The translations under genes were made by a program, and so were the position numbers. This document shows positions 14,332-22,092 of a stretch of 64,000 bases of DNA, piece after piece; the stretch's first letter is position 1, and every line of letters starts with the position of its first letter. The notes under the pieces are model-generated. The model had not been told where the DNA came from, did no database searches, and was given only the letters and a program-made list of their open reading frames with translations. The DNA lies in NCBI RefSeq assembly GCF_001509485.1, contig NZ_LLZI01000124.1, positions 1 through 64,000 of the forward strand, given 5' to 3'. This DNA comes from Streptomyces sp. NRRL F-4489 (GTDB taxonomy: Bacteria; Actinomycetota; Actinomycetes; Streptomycetales; Streptomycetaceae).

Positions 14332-14771
14332 GCGGCCAGGTCCCCGTTCAGAACGGCACCGGGGATGTAGGGCGACCTGCGTGTGGTATGGGCACTGCAC
14401 TTCAGGCAGACCAGAACGATGTGGGCCCTGGGGGTGCCTGGCGCGGCCACGGTGGTGGGCTGCCAGTTGTGGCGTGCCAGGTCTATGCAGGTGTTAGGGA
14501 GTCGGCGCAGGGCTGCTGACGGGGACCTGAGCAGGACGTAGCAGTCGGAGGTGAAGCGGGTCCGGAGAATGCGGGATGTGCGGCCTCTTTGGTCCAAGTG
14601 TGTGGAGCCGGAGTCGACGCGCCGCTGCGTTCGGTCGCTATTGGTGAGGACGACGACCTCCACGCGGTTCGGGTGGACCTCTTCGACGCGTACGGTTCGG
14701 CCGCGACGACGGCTGTCGGCGTCGGCCCAGACCTGGCCGGGTGCCACCAGGGATCGGCCCAGCTTGCTCAT
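14328..14771 (-). CDS. Conserved actinophage hypothetical protein
   Basis: 147 residues. VAPGQVWADADSRRRGRTVRVEEVHPNRVEVVVLTN at the N-terminus looks like an SH3-like beta domain; the middle has an Arg-rich strand and the C-terminus LVCLKCSAHTTRR gives a CxxC. The PGQVWAD start is frequent in actinobacteriophage proteins without assigned function. Its ATG follows the zinc-finger micro-gene stop directly. Confidence 0.6.
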   Translation of the reverse strand: MSKLGRSLVAPGQVWADADSRRRGRTVRVEEVHPNRVEVVVLTNSDRTQRRVDSGSTHLDQRGRTSRILRTRFTSDCYVLLRSPSAALRRLPNTCIDLARHNWQPTTVAAPGTPRAHIVLVCLKCSAHTTRRSPYIPGAVLNGDLAA

Positions 14772-14921
14772 CTAAACGCCCTTCCAGTGCAGTTCGGTGT
14801 CCATGTCGGGCTCCAGGCGGCAGGCTGTGCACAGGGCCTCACCGTCGATGTACTGGCGTTCTTCGTCGGCGTCGATCTCGTAGCCGCAGGCGCAGACAGT
14901 GGCGCTGAGGTGAGTGATCAC
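14772..14921 (-). CDS. 49-residue zinc-finger-like protein
   Basis: From the GTG at 14921, overlapping the upstream TGA by GTGA. CACGYEIDADEERQYIDGEALC ... CTAC-type spacing gives four cysteines (CAC and CTAC), a treble-clef or ribbon pattern. Ends ELHWKGV. Function unknown. Confidence 0.6.
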   Translation of the reverse strand: MITHLSATVCACGYEIDADEERQYIDGEALCTACRLEPDMDTELHWKGV

Positions 14922-15265
14922 TGCTTCTCCCACTGCTCCAGGAGGCGGTCGTAGGCCGACTTGGAGCAGATGGCGTCAGCGCGCGCGGCGTCTCGCTCTG
15001 CTTGGGCCGCCTTCAGCTCCGCGCGCAGCCGGTCCATCTCCGCTGTGGCGTCTTCGAGCTGCCGCTTCCACATGGCAACGTCGGTGACCTGTACGGCCGC
15101 CCGCAGGCGCTTCAGGTCGCCTTCGTCCAGGACGAGGGACAGCGCGAGGCTGGTGTCCTTGCACGCCAGGGCACGGTTTTGTACGACGCTCCCGGAGGCC
15201 GTGGTGGCGTCGACCATGAGGTGGTGCCGAGTGCCGAGGGTGCTGAGGCGGAATCGTGTGGGCAT
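14918..15265 (-). CDS. Coiled-coil hypothetical protein
   Basis: 115 residues from the ATG at 15265 with GGGAG upstream, which rules out the longer frame from 15478. The first half is mixed beta (RFRLSTLGTRHHLMV). The second half is a clear coiled coil (MWKRQLEDATAEMDRLRAEL and KAAQAERDAARADA). Coupled to the small zinc-finger gene. It may be a scaffold or DNA-associated protein; no family recognised. Confidence 0.6.
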   Translation of the reverse strand: MPTRFRLSTLGTRHHLMVDATTASGSVVQNRALACKDTSLALSLVLDEGDLKRLRAAVQVTDVAMWKRQLEDATAEMDRLRAELKAAQAERDAARADAICSKSAYDRLLEQWEKQ

Positions 15266-15282
15266 TGTCTTGCTCCCGGTGG

Positions 15283-15462
15283 TCAGTTGGAGATGGGCCG
15301 GTAGTTCTTGGTGAGGTTTTCGGGACGGATGGATACGGCGGTCCGGCGGCCGGTGCCCAGGTTGTAGACGAAAGCGGATCGGAGCGCTGAGTTCGTCTTC
15401 GAGCTGCGGAGGACGGCGAGCTTCTGGAGGTCCTTGTGGAGATACATCTGTCCGTTGTTCAC
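15283..15462 (-). CDS. 59-residue basic hypothetical protein
   Basis: From the GTG at 15462, 12 bp after the previous stop with AAAGGAAA upstream. It opens MNNGQMYLHKDLQKLAVLRSS and ends NLTKNYRPISN, and is basic. It lies between the Ala-rich 166-residue protein and the coiled-coil protein. No family recognised. Confidence 0.55.
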   Translation of the reverse strand: MNNGQMYLHKDLQKLAVLRSSKTNSALRSAFVYNLGTGRRTAVSIRPENLTKNYRPISN

Positions 15463-15474
15463 CGGCGTTTCCTT

Positions 15475-15975
15475 TCACGAGGACCAGCGCTGTGCGCGAG
15501 TCTCCCGGTCGTTGCGTCCGACGCGTCGGGTGAGTTCGCGAGAGACGACCGCGGCTTTGGCGTTGAGTCCGTTGTAGATGGATTCGAGGAGCTTGCGGGT
15601 GGCATAGGCGGTGTTGTAGGCGTCCATGAACTGGTGGACTTGCGGGTCTGCTGCTGCTGCGGCCTTCTGTGCGGTCACGGACTTCTCGCTTTTTGCTTTG
15701 ACTGCCGCCAGGGCTCGGTAGCGTTCGAGGTTGGTCTCAGCTTGCTTCTCGTCGACTGCGGCTTGGGCGAGCCGAGTTCCGGCGAACTCGCTCCAGTTGG
15801 TCAGTTCCACGAAGGTCTGCATCAGGGCGTCGTCGGGAAGTTCCGTCAGGTCCGGCGGTAGCTCGGGGGCGTCCTCGCCGGGGCGCTGAGGGAGCTTCAG
15901 GCCCTTCACTCGAAGGCGCCGCACTGTCCGCTGTGCCAGAGTTGGCTCCGCGCTGTCGTCCGGGAACGCCTTCAT
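15475..15975 (-). CDS. Hypothetical helical protein overlapping the nuclease gene
   Basis: 166 residues from the ATG at 15975, with GAGGAG upstream; an upstream start at 16053 is possible. The N-terminal part is Pro-rich (ELPPDLTELPDDALMQTF). The rest is long amphipathic helix (AVDEKQAETNLERYRALAAVKAK). It overlaps the 3' end of the Cas4-like gene by about 240 bp in another frame. Its composition looks coding while the nuclease tail there looks out-of-frame. No family recognised. Confidence 0.6.
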   Translation of the reverse strand: MKAFPDDSAEPTLAQRTVRRLRVKGLKLPQRPGEDAPELPPDLTELPDDALMQTFVELTNWSEFAGTRLAQAAVDEKQAETNLERYRALAAVKAKSEKSVTAQKAAAAADPQVHQFMDAYNTAYATRKLLESIYNGLNAKAAVVSRELTRRVGRNDRETRAQRWSS

Positions 15976-16852
15976 CGCTCTCCTCGTACGCGTTGCATTC
16001 TTTGCAGCCGCCCTTGGGACAGGCAGGCGGATCGTTTCTTCCGAGCCGCTCATTGATTTCCTGGCACGTCGCTATGCGGTCTGCGATGACGTCGTAGTTC
16101 GCCTTGACGGTGAAGCTTTTGACGTCCTGCGTCAGCTTCGACTCGTAGATGAACTCGGCGCCGTCCACGTCGAGTCCCATGAATGTGTTGGCGAGCCAGA
16201 TGTATATCTGCACCTGCCGGATGTGGGAGGGGAAGGGGGTGCGAGTGTCTCTCCACAGTCCCTTGGCGTTTACGTAGGGTCGGCCGTCTGCGTCTTTGTG
16301 GGTGTGCCGTGTCAGGAGCTGGGGGTGCTCGTAGCGGTAGGTGCCCTCTCCGACCGTCTTGATTTCCAGGATCTTGCGGATGGGGACGAGCAGGCCGTCG
16401 GCGTGTCCTGCGATGCGGTGGCTGGCGATGGCGCGAAGAGGGACTTCGGCGTACTCAAGTGCGGTTGAGCTGCACCGGTCGCACGCAGCAGGACTCTTGG
16501 CCCACCAGGTCTGCACGCAGTTGAGGCATCTGAAATTCCCTTCCAGCCAGCCGATTTCCCAGGCGCGGTCCTGCCACGTGCGGTGGGTTGCGTGCCCGTT
16601 GTCGAAGATGTTCAGGGTCTGGAACCCGAACTTCTGCTTGTGGTGGATGCCGGTCTCGATGCGCAGGTAGGTGGCTCGGGGGCACCAGTCAGCCTTGGCG
16701 ACCTCCGAGGGGTGGATGATGTCCTGGCGGCGGCTGTTGTCCTTTGCGTGCTTGTCGAGGAGATGTGCCTTCGCCTTGGTCAGGAAGGTCTGAGGAGTGG
16801 TCTTGGTGAAGAGGTCGGCGAGGGAGGGATTGCGCCTTTGGTGGGCCTTCAT
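15737..16852 (-). CDS. Cas4/RecB-like PD-(D/E)XK exonuclease
   Basis: 371 residues from the ATG at 16852, overlapping the HNH stop by ATGA. N-terminal IHPSEVAKADWCPRATYLR has the conserved Cys-x-R of Cas4-like proteins. The catalytic core is GHADGLLVP followed by ILEIKTVGEG (D and ExK). A C-terminal cluster CPKGGCKEC would complete an Fe-S site with the first Cys; an internal CLNC/CDRC pair adds a zinc ribbon. It probably resects or processes recombination ends. The last ~80 residues are Arg/Pro/Ser-rich and overlap the next gene, so the true C-terminus may be near the Cys cluster. Confidence 0.8.
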   Translation of the reverse strand: MKAHQRRNPSLADLFTKTTPQTFLTKAKAHLLDKHAKDNSRRQDIIHPSEVAKADWCPRATYLRIETGIHHKQKFGFQTLNIFDNGHATHRTWQDRAWEIGWLEGNFRCLNCVQTWWAKSPAACDRCSSTALEYAEVPLRAIASHRIAGHADGLLVPIRKILEIKTVGEGTYRYEHPQLLTRHTHKDADGRPYVNAKGLWRDTRTPFPSHIRQVQIYIWLANTFMGLDVDGAEFIYESKLTQDVKSFTVKANYDVIADRIATCQEINERLGRNDPPACPKGGCKECNAYEESDEGVPGRQRGANSGTADSAAPSSEGPEAPSAPRRGRPRATAGPDGTSRRRPDADLRGTDQLERVRRNSARPSRSRREAS

Positions 16853-17337
16853 GCTGCTGCCTTTGTGGTTTGAGGATCGCCCACGTGGCGCCATGTTTCG
16901 TGGCGGACGACGCAGCCTACGGCTGTCCGGCCTATTCCGTGTGCGCGGGCTAGTTCGGATTGGGTGTAGTGGCCGCTGTCGTATTGCTGGCGTATCTGTC
17001 GGACGGTTTCCTCAGTGAGCTTGGCGTAGGGGTGTGATTCGCCGACGTGACGCGGTGGGGGCACTCCGCGTCCTTTGTGCCACATATCGATGACGTTGTC
17101 GGCCTGCGTCCCTTCCGAGAGATGATCAGGGCGGACGCAGATGGTGTTGTCGCATGCGTGGAGGATGATTCCTTCGGGCATCTTTCCGGAGGCCAGATAG
17201 TAGGCGTATCGGTGTGCGTAGTAGCGCTTCCCCTGGGCCCAGAAGGTGCCGTATCCGTTGCCTCGGTTGCCCCCGGTCCATATCCAGCAGCCATCAGTCT
17301 TGTGTACTCGGGACCAGAACTCTTCTCCGGGGATCAC
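16849..17337 (-). CDS. HNH endonuclease with C-terminal HTH
   Basis: 162 residues from the GTG at 17337, which overlaps the WhiB-like stop by GTGA; the longer frame to 17394 is less likely. DGCWIWTGGNRGNGYGTFW, YAHRYAYYLASG and LHACDNTICVRPDHL form the zinc-linked HNH fold. After it, YAKLTEETVRQIRQQYDSG and TQSELARAHGIGRTAVG form a helix-turn-helix. This is the layout of phage homing endonucleases. It lies between the WhiB-like and Cas4-like genes, so it may be a mobile insertion. Confidence 0.85.
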   Translation of the reverse strand: MIPGEEFWSRVHKTDGCWIWTGGNRGNGYGTFWAQGKRYYAHRYAYYLASGKMPEGIILHACDNTICVRPDHLSEGTQADNVIDMWHKGRGVPPPRHVGESHPYAKLTEETVRQIRQQYDSGHYTQSELARAHGIGRTAVGCVVRHETWRHVGDPQTTKAAA

Positions 17338-17690
17338 TTTGCTCTTGCCTTTTCGTCGAAGAGGCTGAGCGGCGGGGCGTTTTCGACCGTCCACTTGTCG
17401 GGGAGCCTTCTGTAGTGCCTGCGCATCCAGCCGAGTTGCTGCTGGTTGAGCCCTCCCCAGCAGCCGAAGCGCTCGCAGTTGGCGAGGGCCTGGTACAGGC
17501 AGCTGTCCCGCATGGGGCAGACGACGCCGTCATTGGTTCCGTTGCAGATGTCGGCGGCGTGGTCCATGTCGTCGAACCAGGGATCAGTGACATTCGTGTG
17601 CGGCGTCGGGAATTTTCGGCACTTGGCCTCCTTGCAGGAGTCGTCGCCAGCGCTCCAGTCGGGTGCGGCCTTGCGTGAATACAGGGCCAC
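17334..17690 (-). CDS. WhiB-like transcription factor
   Basis: 118 residues from the GTG at 17690, sharing a base with the upstream TAG. Four cysteines (in SCKEAKC, ADICNG and CPMRDSC) and the turn FGCWGGLN match the WhiB pattern, where GVWGG is usual. WhiB proteins bind a [4Fe-4S] cluster and contact the housekeeping sigma factor. Basic residues follow in RRHYRRLPDKW. Phage WhiB proteins can block host WhiB function and alter septation. Here it is embedded in the replication operon, so it may redirect host transcription early. Confidence 0.85.
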   Translation of the reverse strand: MALYSRKAAPDWSAGDDSCKEAKCRKFPTPHTNVTDPWFDDMDHAADICNGTNDGVVCPMRDSCLYQALANCERFGCWGGLNQQQLGWMRRHYRRLPDKWTVENAPPLSLFDEKARAK

Positions 17691-17995
17691 TAGGCGTCCA
17701 GGAGGGTGTCGAAAGTCTCCTGGCTGATGACCATCCAGTTACGGCCGCCGAGTTCTACGGCGAAGACCATTTCCCGGCCGGATATAAGGGCGTTCCTCTC
17801 AGCCTTGAGGAGATCGTCCAGGCGGAGCGAGTAGGACTTCTTCTCCGTGGTCTTGGCTTCGAACGAAAACCGCGCGGACCGCACGTCATTCTTGTGGAGC
17901 CAGCCGTTTCCCGATCCCGGATTGACCACGCCCTGATACTTGGCGGCGAGAGCCTTTTCCTGCGCCTGGGACTTCTTCAGGCCGCCCCTGGTCAC
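17690..17995 (-). CDS. PD-(D/E)XK nuclease, Holliday-junction-resolvase-like
   Basis: 101 residues from the GTG at 17995, overlapping the RecA-like stop by GTGA. VVNPGSGNGWLHKNDVRSARFSFEAKTTEKKSYSL carries the nuclease core: an Asp in NDV and an E-x-K in FEAKTT. It is the size of archaeal-type Hjc resolvases and phage VRR-like nucleases. It probably cleaves branched DNA and is coupled with the RecA-like protein. Confidence 0.75.
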   Translation of the reverse strand: MTRGGLKKSQAQEKALAAKYQGVVNPGSGNGWLHKNDVRSARFSFEAKTTEKKSYSLRLDDLLKAERNALISGREMVFAVELGGRNWMVISQETFDTLLDA

Positions 17996-19059
17996 GCCGC
18001 CTCCAGCTCACGCTGGCGCGGATCCGCGGCCTGGAGTACTGCGGCCGTCAGGGCATCCTGGAGGTCGGCGTCCTCCCGGATGGCGCTGAGCATCTCCTCC
18101 TTGCCCTTCCACCGCAGTTCCTCGCCATAGGAGAAGTAGGCGCCGCGCCTTGCGACAACGTCGTAATAAACGGACCACGTGATGAGGTCCTTGACGGTGT
18201 CGAACTCCCCGGCCCGGAATCCGAGTGCAGCCGCGTCCTCGAAGTAGTAGTCGGACTGCGAGACCTTCTGTCCGGCTATCTGCTTGTTCTTGATGGTCTT
18301 GAACTTGCATACCTGGCCGACGCGGGCCTTGCCCTTGCCGGGACGGGCTTCGTCGATCCACTCGGCGCGAGCAACTTCCAGGCGGCAGTAGTACGCGAAA
18401 TTCTTAGCGAGACCGCCTGGGGTGGTCTTGGGGACCTGACCGTGCATAGCGCGGGCGCCTATCTTCTCCCGCCACTGATTGATGATCAGGCCCGTCACCG
18501 GCCGCTGAGTGCCGGATATCGCCTTGCCGGTCTCCTTGCCGATCTTCCTGAAGAACTTCCCGACGAGCCGGGCGCCGAGCGTCATAGACGCCTCGTCCAT
18601 GTCCTTTTCCGCTTCGCCGTCCGGCACGAGGGCCGGGTAGCTATCGAGGACGATGAGGTCGACGGCACGGGCCCGCGCCGCGTCGATCATGACCTGGAAC
18701 GCCTCTTCCATCCGGTTCGTGGCGTGAACGATGACGTTGGCAGTGTTGACACCGAGCATCTTGGCCTGGTCGGAGTCGTAGGCTTCGGCGGCGATCCACA
18801 AGGTCACGAAGTCTTCAGAGCGGCGCTGGTTGTATGCGACGGTCTGATGGCAGACGGTGGTTTTCCCGGAGCCCTCCATCCCGATGACCTCGCTCCACTG
18901 ATTGCGGGGGAACCCGCCACCCAGAATGAGGTCCAGGCTCAGAATTCCAGTGGGCAGCTGCCCCGAGTCCATCAGGGAACTGGCCAGCACGAGTGAGCCC
19001 TCCCCGTACTGCCGGTTGATCCGTGCCATGAGCGCGACCGCTTCATCGGTCAGAGCCAT
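17992..19059 (-). CDS. RecA/UvsX-like recombinase
   Basis: 355 residues from the ATG at 19059. Walker A is GMEGSGKTT (60-68) and Walker B DLIVLDSYPAL. A later GQVPKTTPGGLAKNF resembles RecA loop L2, where recombinases bind ssDNA, and INQWREKIG precedes it. The N-terminus (MARINRQYGEGSLV) matches the RecA core start. It would pair homologous DNA during phage replication and recombination. It follows a terminator at 19202-19240 and a leader of about 140 bp, so it starts a new transcript. Confidence 0.88.
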   Translation of the reverse strand: MALTDEAVALMARINRQYGEGSLVLASSLMDSGQLPTGILSLDLILGGGFPRNQWSEVIGMEGSGKTTVCHQTVAYNQRRSEDFVTLWIAAEAYDSDQAKMLGVNTANVIVHATNRMEEAFQVMIDAARARAVDLIVLDSYPALVPDGEAEKDMDEASMTLGARLVGKFFRKIGKETGKAISGTQRPVTGLIINQWREKIGARAMHGQVPKTTPGGLAKNFAYYCRLEVARAEWIDEARPGKGKARVGQVCKFKTIKNKQIAGQKVSQSDYYFEDAAALGFRAGEFDTVKDLITWSVYYDVVARRGAYFSYGEELRWKGKEEMLSAIREDADLQDALTAAVLQAADPRQRELEAA

Positions 19060-19200
19060 CCGCGCAACCTCCCCACATTTGTTGACAGATACGAAGCAAA
19101 CGTCTGTCACGGCAATGCCGAGAGGCTATGCGGGAGTCACCAGCAATGTCCTTGCGGAGAGTTACTCCCCTGGATCACGAAAAAGTAAAGAACGTCAACG
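19060..19200 (-). promoter_or_regulatory. Promoter region of the RecA-like transcript
   Basis: On the minus strand TTGCCG and TATCTG are spaced 18 bases apart about 30-60 bp before the gene. The + strand text GACAGA (19084) and TCTGTC (19103) form an inverted repeat over it. A near-palindromic GAGTTACTCCCC at about 19160 is similar to one at 4300. Confidence 0.45.
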
Positions 19201-19201
19201 C

Positions 19202-19240
19202 GGAAAGCCCCCAGGGCATGTGAAGCCCGGGGGACTTTCC
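19202..19240 (-). terminator. Hairpin after the 58-residue gene
   Basis: GGAAAG-CCCCC-A-GGGC and GCCC-GGGGG-A-CTTTCC pair over about 15 bp around loop ATGTGAA. It ends the ribonucleotide reductase transcript. Confidence 0.75.
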
Positions 19241-19251
19241 AACAGGAGTTG

Positions 19252-19428
19252 CTACGCTGTAAGTTCCACACCGACCCGGCGCAGCTCATCGATGATCTCG
19301 GTGAGCACCTGAACCCTCCCAGCGTCTTCCCCTGTCGCATAGGTCGACGACCAGTACTCGACGCGCTCTTCGAGTCCGGACGCGACTTCCTCAAGGACTG
19401 CCGCAATGGCCAGATGAATGTCCCTCAC
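19252..19428 (-). CDS. 58-residue helical hypothetical protein
   Basis: From the GTG at 19428 with AGGAGG nine bases upstream, just after the reductase stop. The sequence is all-helical and acidic (MRDIHLAIAAVLEEVASGLEE and TEIIDELRRVGVELTA). No family recognised. Its position suggests a partner of the reductase. Confidence 0.6.
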   Translation of the reverse strand: MRDIHLAIAAVLEEVASGLEERVEYWSSTYATGEDAGRVQVLTEIIDELRRVGVELTA

Positions 19429-19442
19429 AGCTCCGCCACCTC

Positions 19443-21374
19443 CTATCTCACATCGCACCCGTTTGCCGAACAGGCGTACTCCTGGCTACCCGTGGTGTGA
19501 TCAGACCCCTCGTAGAAGACGAGGTCCGACCACACCAGGCGGGGCATTTGGTCGGTGAGGTGACGGTACGTCGCGTAGTCGCATTCCTGGTAGGGCGCCT
19601 GTGCGTAGGTGTGGTCGGAGTACGGGAGGAAAGCGACACCCGACAGCTCATGCAGGTGCTTCCACACCCAGTCGCGGACCTCCTCCCATTCACTGCCTCG
19701 GACAGAGATGGTGACTGACGGCTTGTGCTCGCAGTAGTGACGCTGGTAATCGAGCCAGAGATCCAGATGTTGAATCGCGGAGATATTATCGCGTGTCCTC
19801 GAACCAGCTGCCGCCTGCTGCGGAAAGGAAAAAACAAGGTTCTGGTCGTTCAGAACGTCCATCTCATGCGGTACGCCCGCGTCGATCAGGAAATCGGAGA
19901 TCGGGTCCTTGACGTCGCTGCGCACGGTGCGAACCCAGTAGCGGCTGTGCGGCGGATGCAGGCCCGAAGGCACATCCGCCATCTGGGACGTAGTACCTTC
20001 GGGCTTGATGGCGGTGATGGCGTCGGCAGCGGGGATGCCGAGCATTTCGGCTTCCAGCTCGTTCGCTACGCGGGCCTCATCGCGCAAAAGCTCCAGAACT
20101 TGGTTCTTCAGCTCCCGGCCGCGCCCGTCCGTCAGAAGCCGGTTGCCGAATATGCCGGTCATGGAGACGCCGAGCAGTCGCTCTTCCTCGGCATTGCGTG
20201 ACCACTCCTCACGCAGGAAGGGGAAGCCGGTCAGGGTCGCCTGCCAGGTGCCGAGAATGGCAGCCAAAGTGATCTTGCGCTTCAGCTCGGCGAGGCGGTC
20301 CTGCGGACGCACCACGACGGTGGATAGATTGCAGAAGCTGCGGGGCCGGAGGATGATCTCCGAACACGGGTTGGTCCCGTATTCGATGCTGGGCTCCCGG
20401 CGGCCCCAGCGGGCCGCGATCCGGCGAGCGGCGTCCCGGTGGAAGATGCCGCGCTCCCCGCTCCCGGAGTCCTTGAGCATCCGCCACTCGGCGTCGAACT
20501 GCTCGCGGGTGACGCCGTCGTGGTAGACCGCGGAGTTGTTGGCCAGCTTCCGATAGGGATGGCTTTCCCACCACTCCCCCGACTTGGCCAGCGCCATCTC
20601 CTGGTCGTCGAGATCGGACAGGCTGATCAGCGCCGACCGGCGCACACCGCCAACCACGACCACCGACGCAATCTTGCACACCAGATCATGAGCCTCGATC
20701 GGCCGCAGCTTCCGGCCCTGGGCAACACGCAGCAACTCCACAGTGAACTCGAACAAATCCCGCAGCGGCTCAGGCCCGCTGGCCCGGCCTCCGAACGTCT
20801 TCAGGCGGGACCCTGCGGGCCGGATGCGGTCGTAATTGACGGTCGGTATACGTCCCTGGAGCCAGACCAGATCCAGTAGCTGGGCGTACGCCTCCGCCCA
20901 GCCCTGCTTGCTGTCCCCTACCCGCAGCACTGTGCTCAGGTCGAGTCGGGGGTGAGCGACGGGCGGCAACTTGTCGACGTAGCGCCGTTCCACGCTAAAA
21001 CCGACCCCAGTGCCATTGAGCAGGATGAAGAGGACTTCCGAGAGGGATCGAATGTCATCGATCGGCGTGTAGGCGCAGTTGTACCCGGCGACGTTGGACA
21101 GATCGAGGGCTTCCCCTGCCGTCATCAGTGCGCGCATGGAGGGCAGCACCTCGTGGTTGAGTACGGCGTCGCGTAGCTGGTGGGCCAGCTCCTTCTCTGG
21201 GGTGTAGCCGTGCTTCTCCTTGAGGTGTCCCGTCATGAACTGGAAGAAGCGGTCAACCGTCTCAGTCCACGTCTCTCGGCGGCCGAGGTCATCGCGCCAG
21301 CGGGCGTAGCGGCTCTTTGCGATGTACGCCTGGTACGGGTCGGCGAGGTCGCCGTTGGTGTCGATGAGGGTCAT
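19443..21374 (-). CDS. Class II (adenosylcobalamin-dependent) ribonucleoside-triphosphate reductase
   Basis: 643 residues, the size of monomeric class II enzymes. Key points are Cys100 in GYNCAYTPI, the finger-loop thiyl Cys337 and Glu339 in TNPCSEIIL, Cys348 in FCNLS, and the C-terminal shuttle pair Cys635/Cys640 (ACSANGC). The enzyme makes dNTPs from NTPs with coenzyme B12 and thioredoxin. It needs no oxygen or metal-radical subunit, and none is encoded nearby. Streptomyces make B12 themselves. It lies between the zinc-ribbon gene and the 58-residue gene in the replication block, so it supplies precursors for the phage polymerase. Confidence 0.93.
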   Translation of the reverse strand: MTLIDTNGDLADPYQAYIAKSRYARWRDDLGRRETWTETVDRFFQFMTGHLKEKHGYTPEKELAHQLRDAVLNHEVLPSMRALMTAGEALDLSNVAGYNCAYTPIDDIRSLSEVLFILLNGTGVGFSVERRYVDKLPPVAHPRLDLSTVLRVGDSKQGWAEAYAQLLDLVWLQGRIPTVNYDRIRPAGSRLKTFGGRASGPEPLRDLFEFTVELLRVAQGRKLRPIEAHDLVCKIASVVVVGGVRRSALISLSDLDDQEMALAKSGEWWESHPYRKLANNSAVYHDGVTREQFDAEWRMLKDSGSGERGIFHRDAARRIAARWGRREPSIEYGTNPCSEIILRPRSFCNLSTVVVRPQDRLAELKRKITLAAILGTWQATLTGFPFLREEWSRNAEEERLLGVSMTGIFGNRLLTDGRGRELKNQVLELLRDEARVANELEAEMLGIPAADAITAIKPEGTTSQMADVPSGLHPPHSRYWVRTVRSDVKDPISDFLIDAGVPHEMDVLNDQNLVFSFPQQAAAGSRTRDNISAIQHLDLWLDYQRHYCEHKPSVTISVRGSEWEEVRDWVWKHLHELSGVAFLPYSDHTYAQAPYQECDYATYRHLTDQMPRLVWSDLVFYEGSDHTTGSQEYACSANGCDVR

Positions 21375-21389
21375 GCGATGCCTTCGTTC

Positions 21390-21698
21390 CTATCCGACGC
21401 GGCCGATGATGGTGTTGAGTGAGGCGCTGCCTGAGATCTGCCCTCGGGCCGGGCGGGGCGGGCCGTCTGAGGAGGAGGCGATCATTCCCGATGTCGACTG
21501 GAGCCGGGGGTATCCGCAGTCGTAGCAGCGGTAGTTCTGCGTATTCGGCGCCGCCATGTAGTTCCCTGAGCGGCAGTTGGGGCACCGGGACATGTCGGAG
21601 GCTGACTGCGCCTTGAGAGGAGTCTGCTGTGCCTGCGCAGGAGTGGTCGTCGGCGGGGCGAGGGATCCGCTGACTGCTCGTGCCCAAAAACTACTCAC
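21390..21698 (-). CDS. Zinc-ribbon hypothetical protein
   Basis: 102 residues from the GTG at 21698 (a GTG at 21701 is adjacent), overlapping the upstream stop. A Ser/Pro/Gln-rich start leads to CPNCRSGNYMA and YRCYDCGYPRL, a four-Cys rubredoxin-like ribbon. The end is low-complexity and Gly/Ser-rich. It lies 15 bp before the reductase gene. It may be a redox or DNA-binding helper. Function unknown. Confidence 0.6.
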   Translation of the reverse strand: MSSFWARAVSGSLAPPTTTPAQAQQTPLKAQSASDMSRCPNCRSGNYMAAPNTQNYRCYDCGYPRLQSTSGMIASSSDGPPRPARGQISGSASLNTIIGRVG

Positions 21699-22092
21699 CA
21701 CAGCACTCCCCGATTTTCGTGTATCGAATGATCTTCTTGTCGAAGAGATTTGCAAGAATGGCGCTTGACGTTGCAAAGCAGAGGTCTGCCTGGTCGCGCA
21801 GAAACGCGTCCTTCTCTTCGTCACTCAATGAATGAAGGTCAGGGTGGTCAAGGATAACCTTGAACAGGCCCTGAGTGAGAAGATGCGCATATACACCGAG
21901 TAGTTCGCTCAGCGGTTCCACGGCGGCCGTGCGTCGTCGAGAGGCAGCGACTTCCATCGCCATTACTTCGGGGCTCCTTCCCGGCTGCCCCAGGCTCCTG
22001 AGACTGGCAAGCACCGCCGTGTCGACTTCCTTGCAGGCATCCATCAAAAGCTCTGACTGGATCGCCTCGAAGGAGATTTTGTTCATTCGCAT
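21691..22092 (-). CDS. Helical hypothetical protein coupled to DNA polymerase
   Basis: 133 residues; its ATG overlaps the polymerase TAA (TAAATG). All-helical, with ELLMDACKEVDTAVLASLRSLG and a Cys-containing end (IGECCGE). No family recognised. Its position suggests a replication accessory. Confidence 0.6.
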   Translation of the reverse strand: MRMNKISFEAIQSELLMDACKEVDTAVLASLRSLGQPGRSPEVMAMEVAASRRRTAAVEPLSELLGVYAHLLTQGLFKVILDHPDLHSLSDEEKDAFLRDQADLCFATSSAILANLFDKKIIRYTKIGECCGE

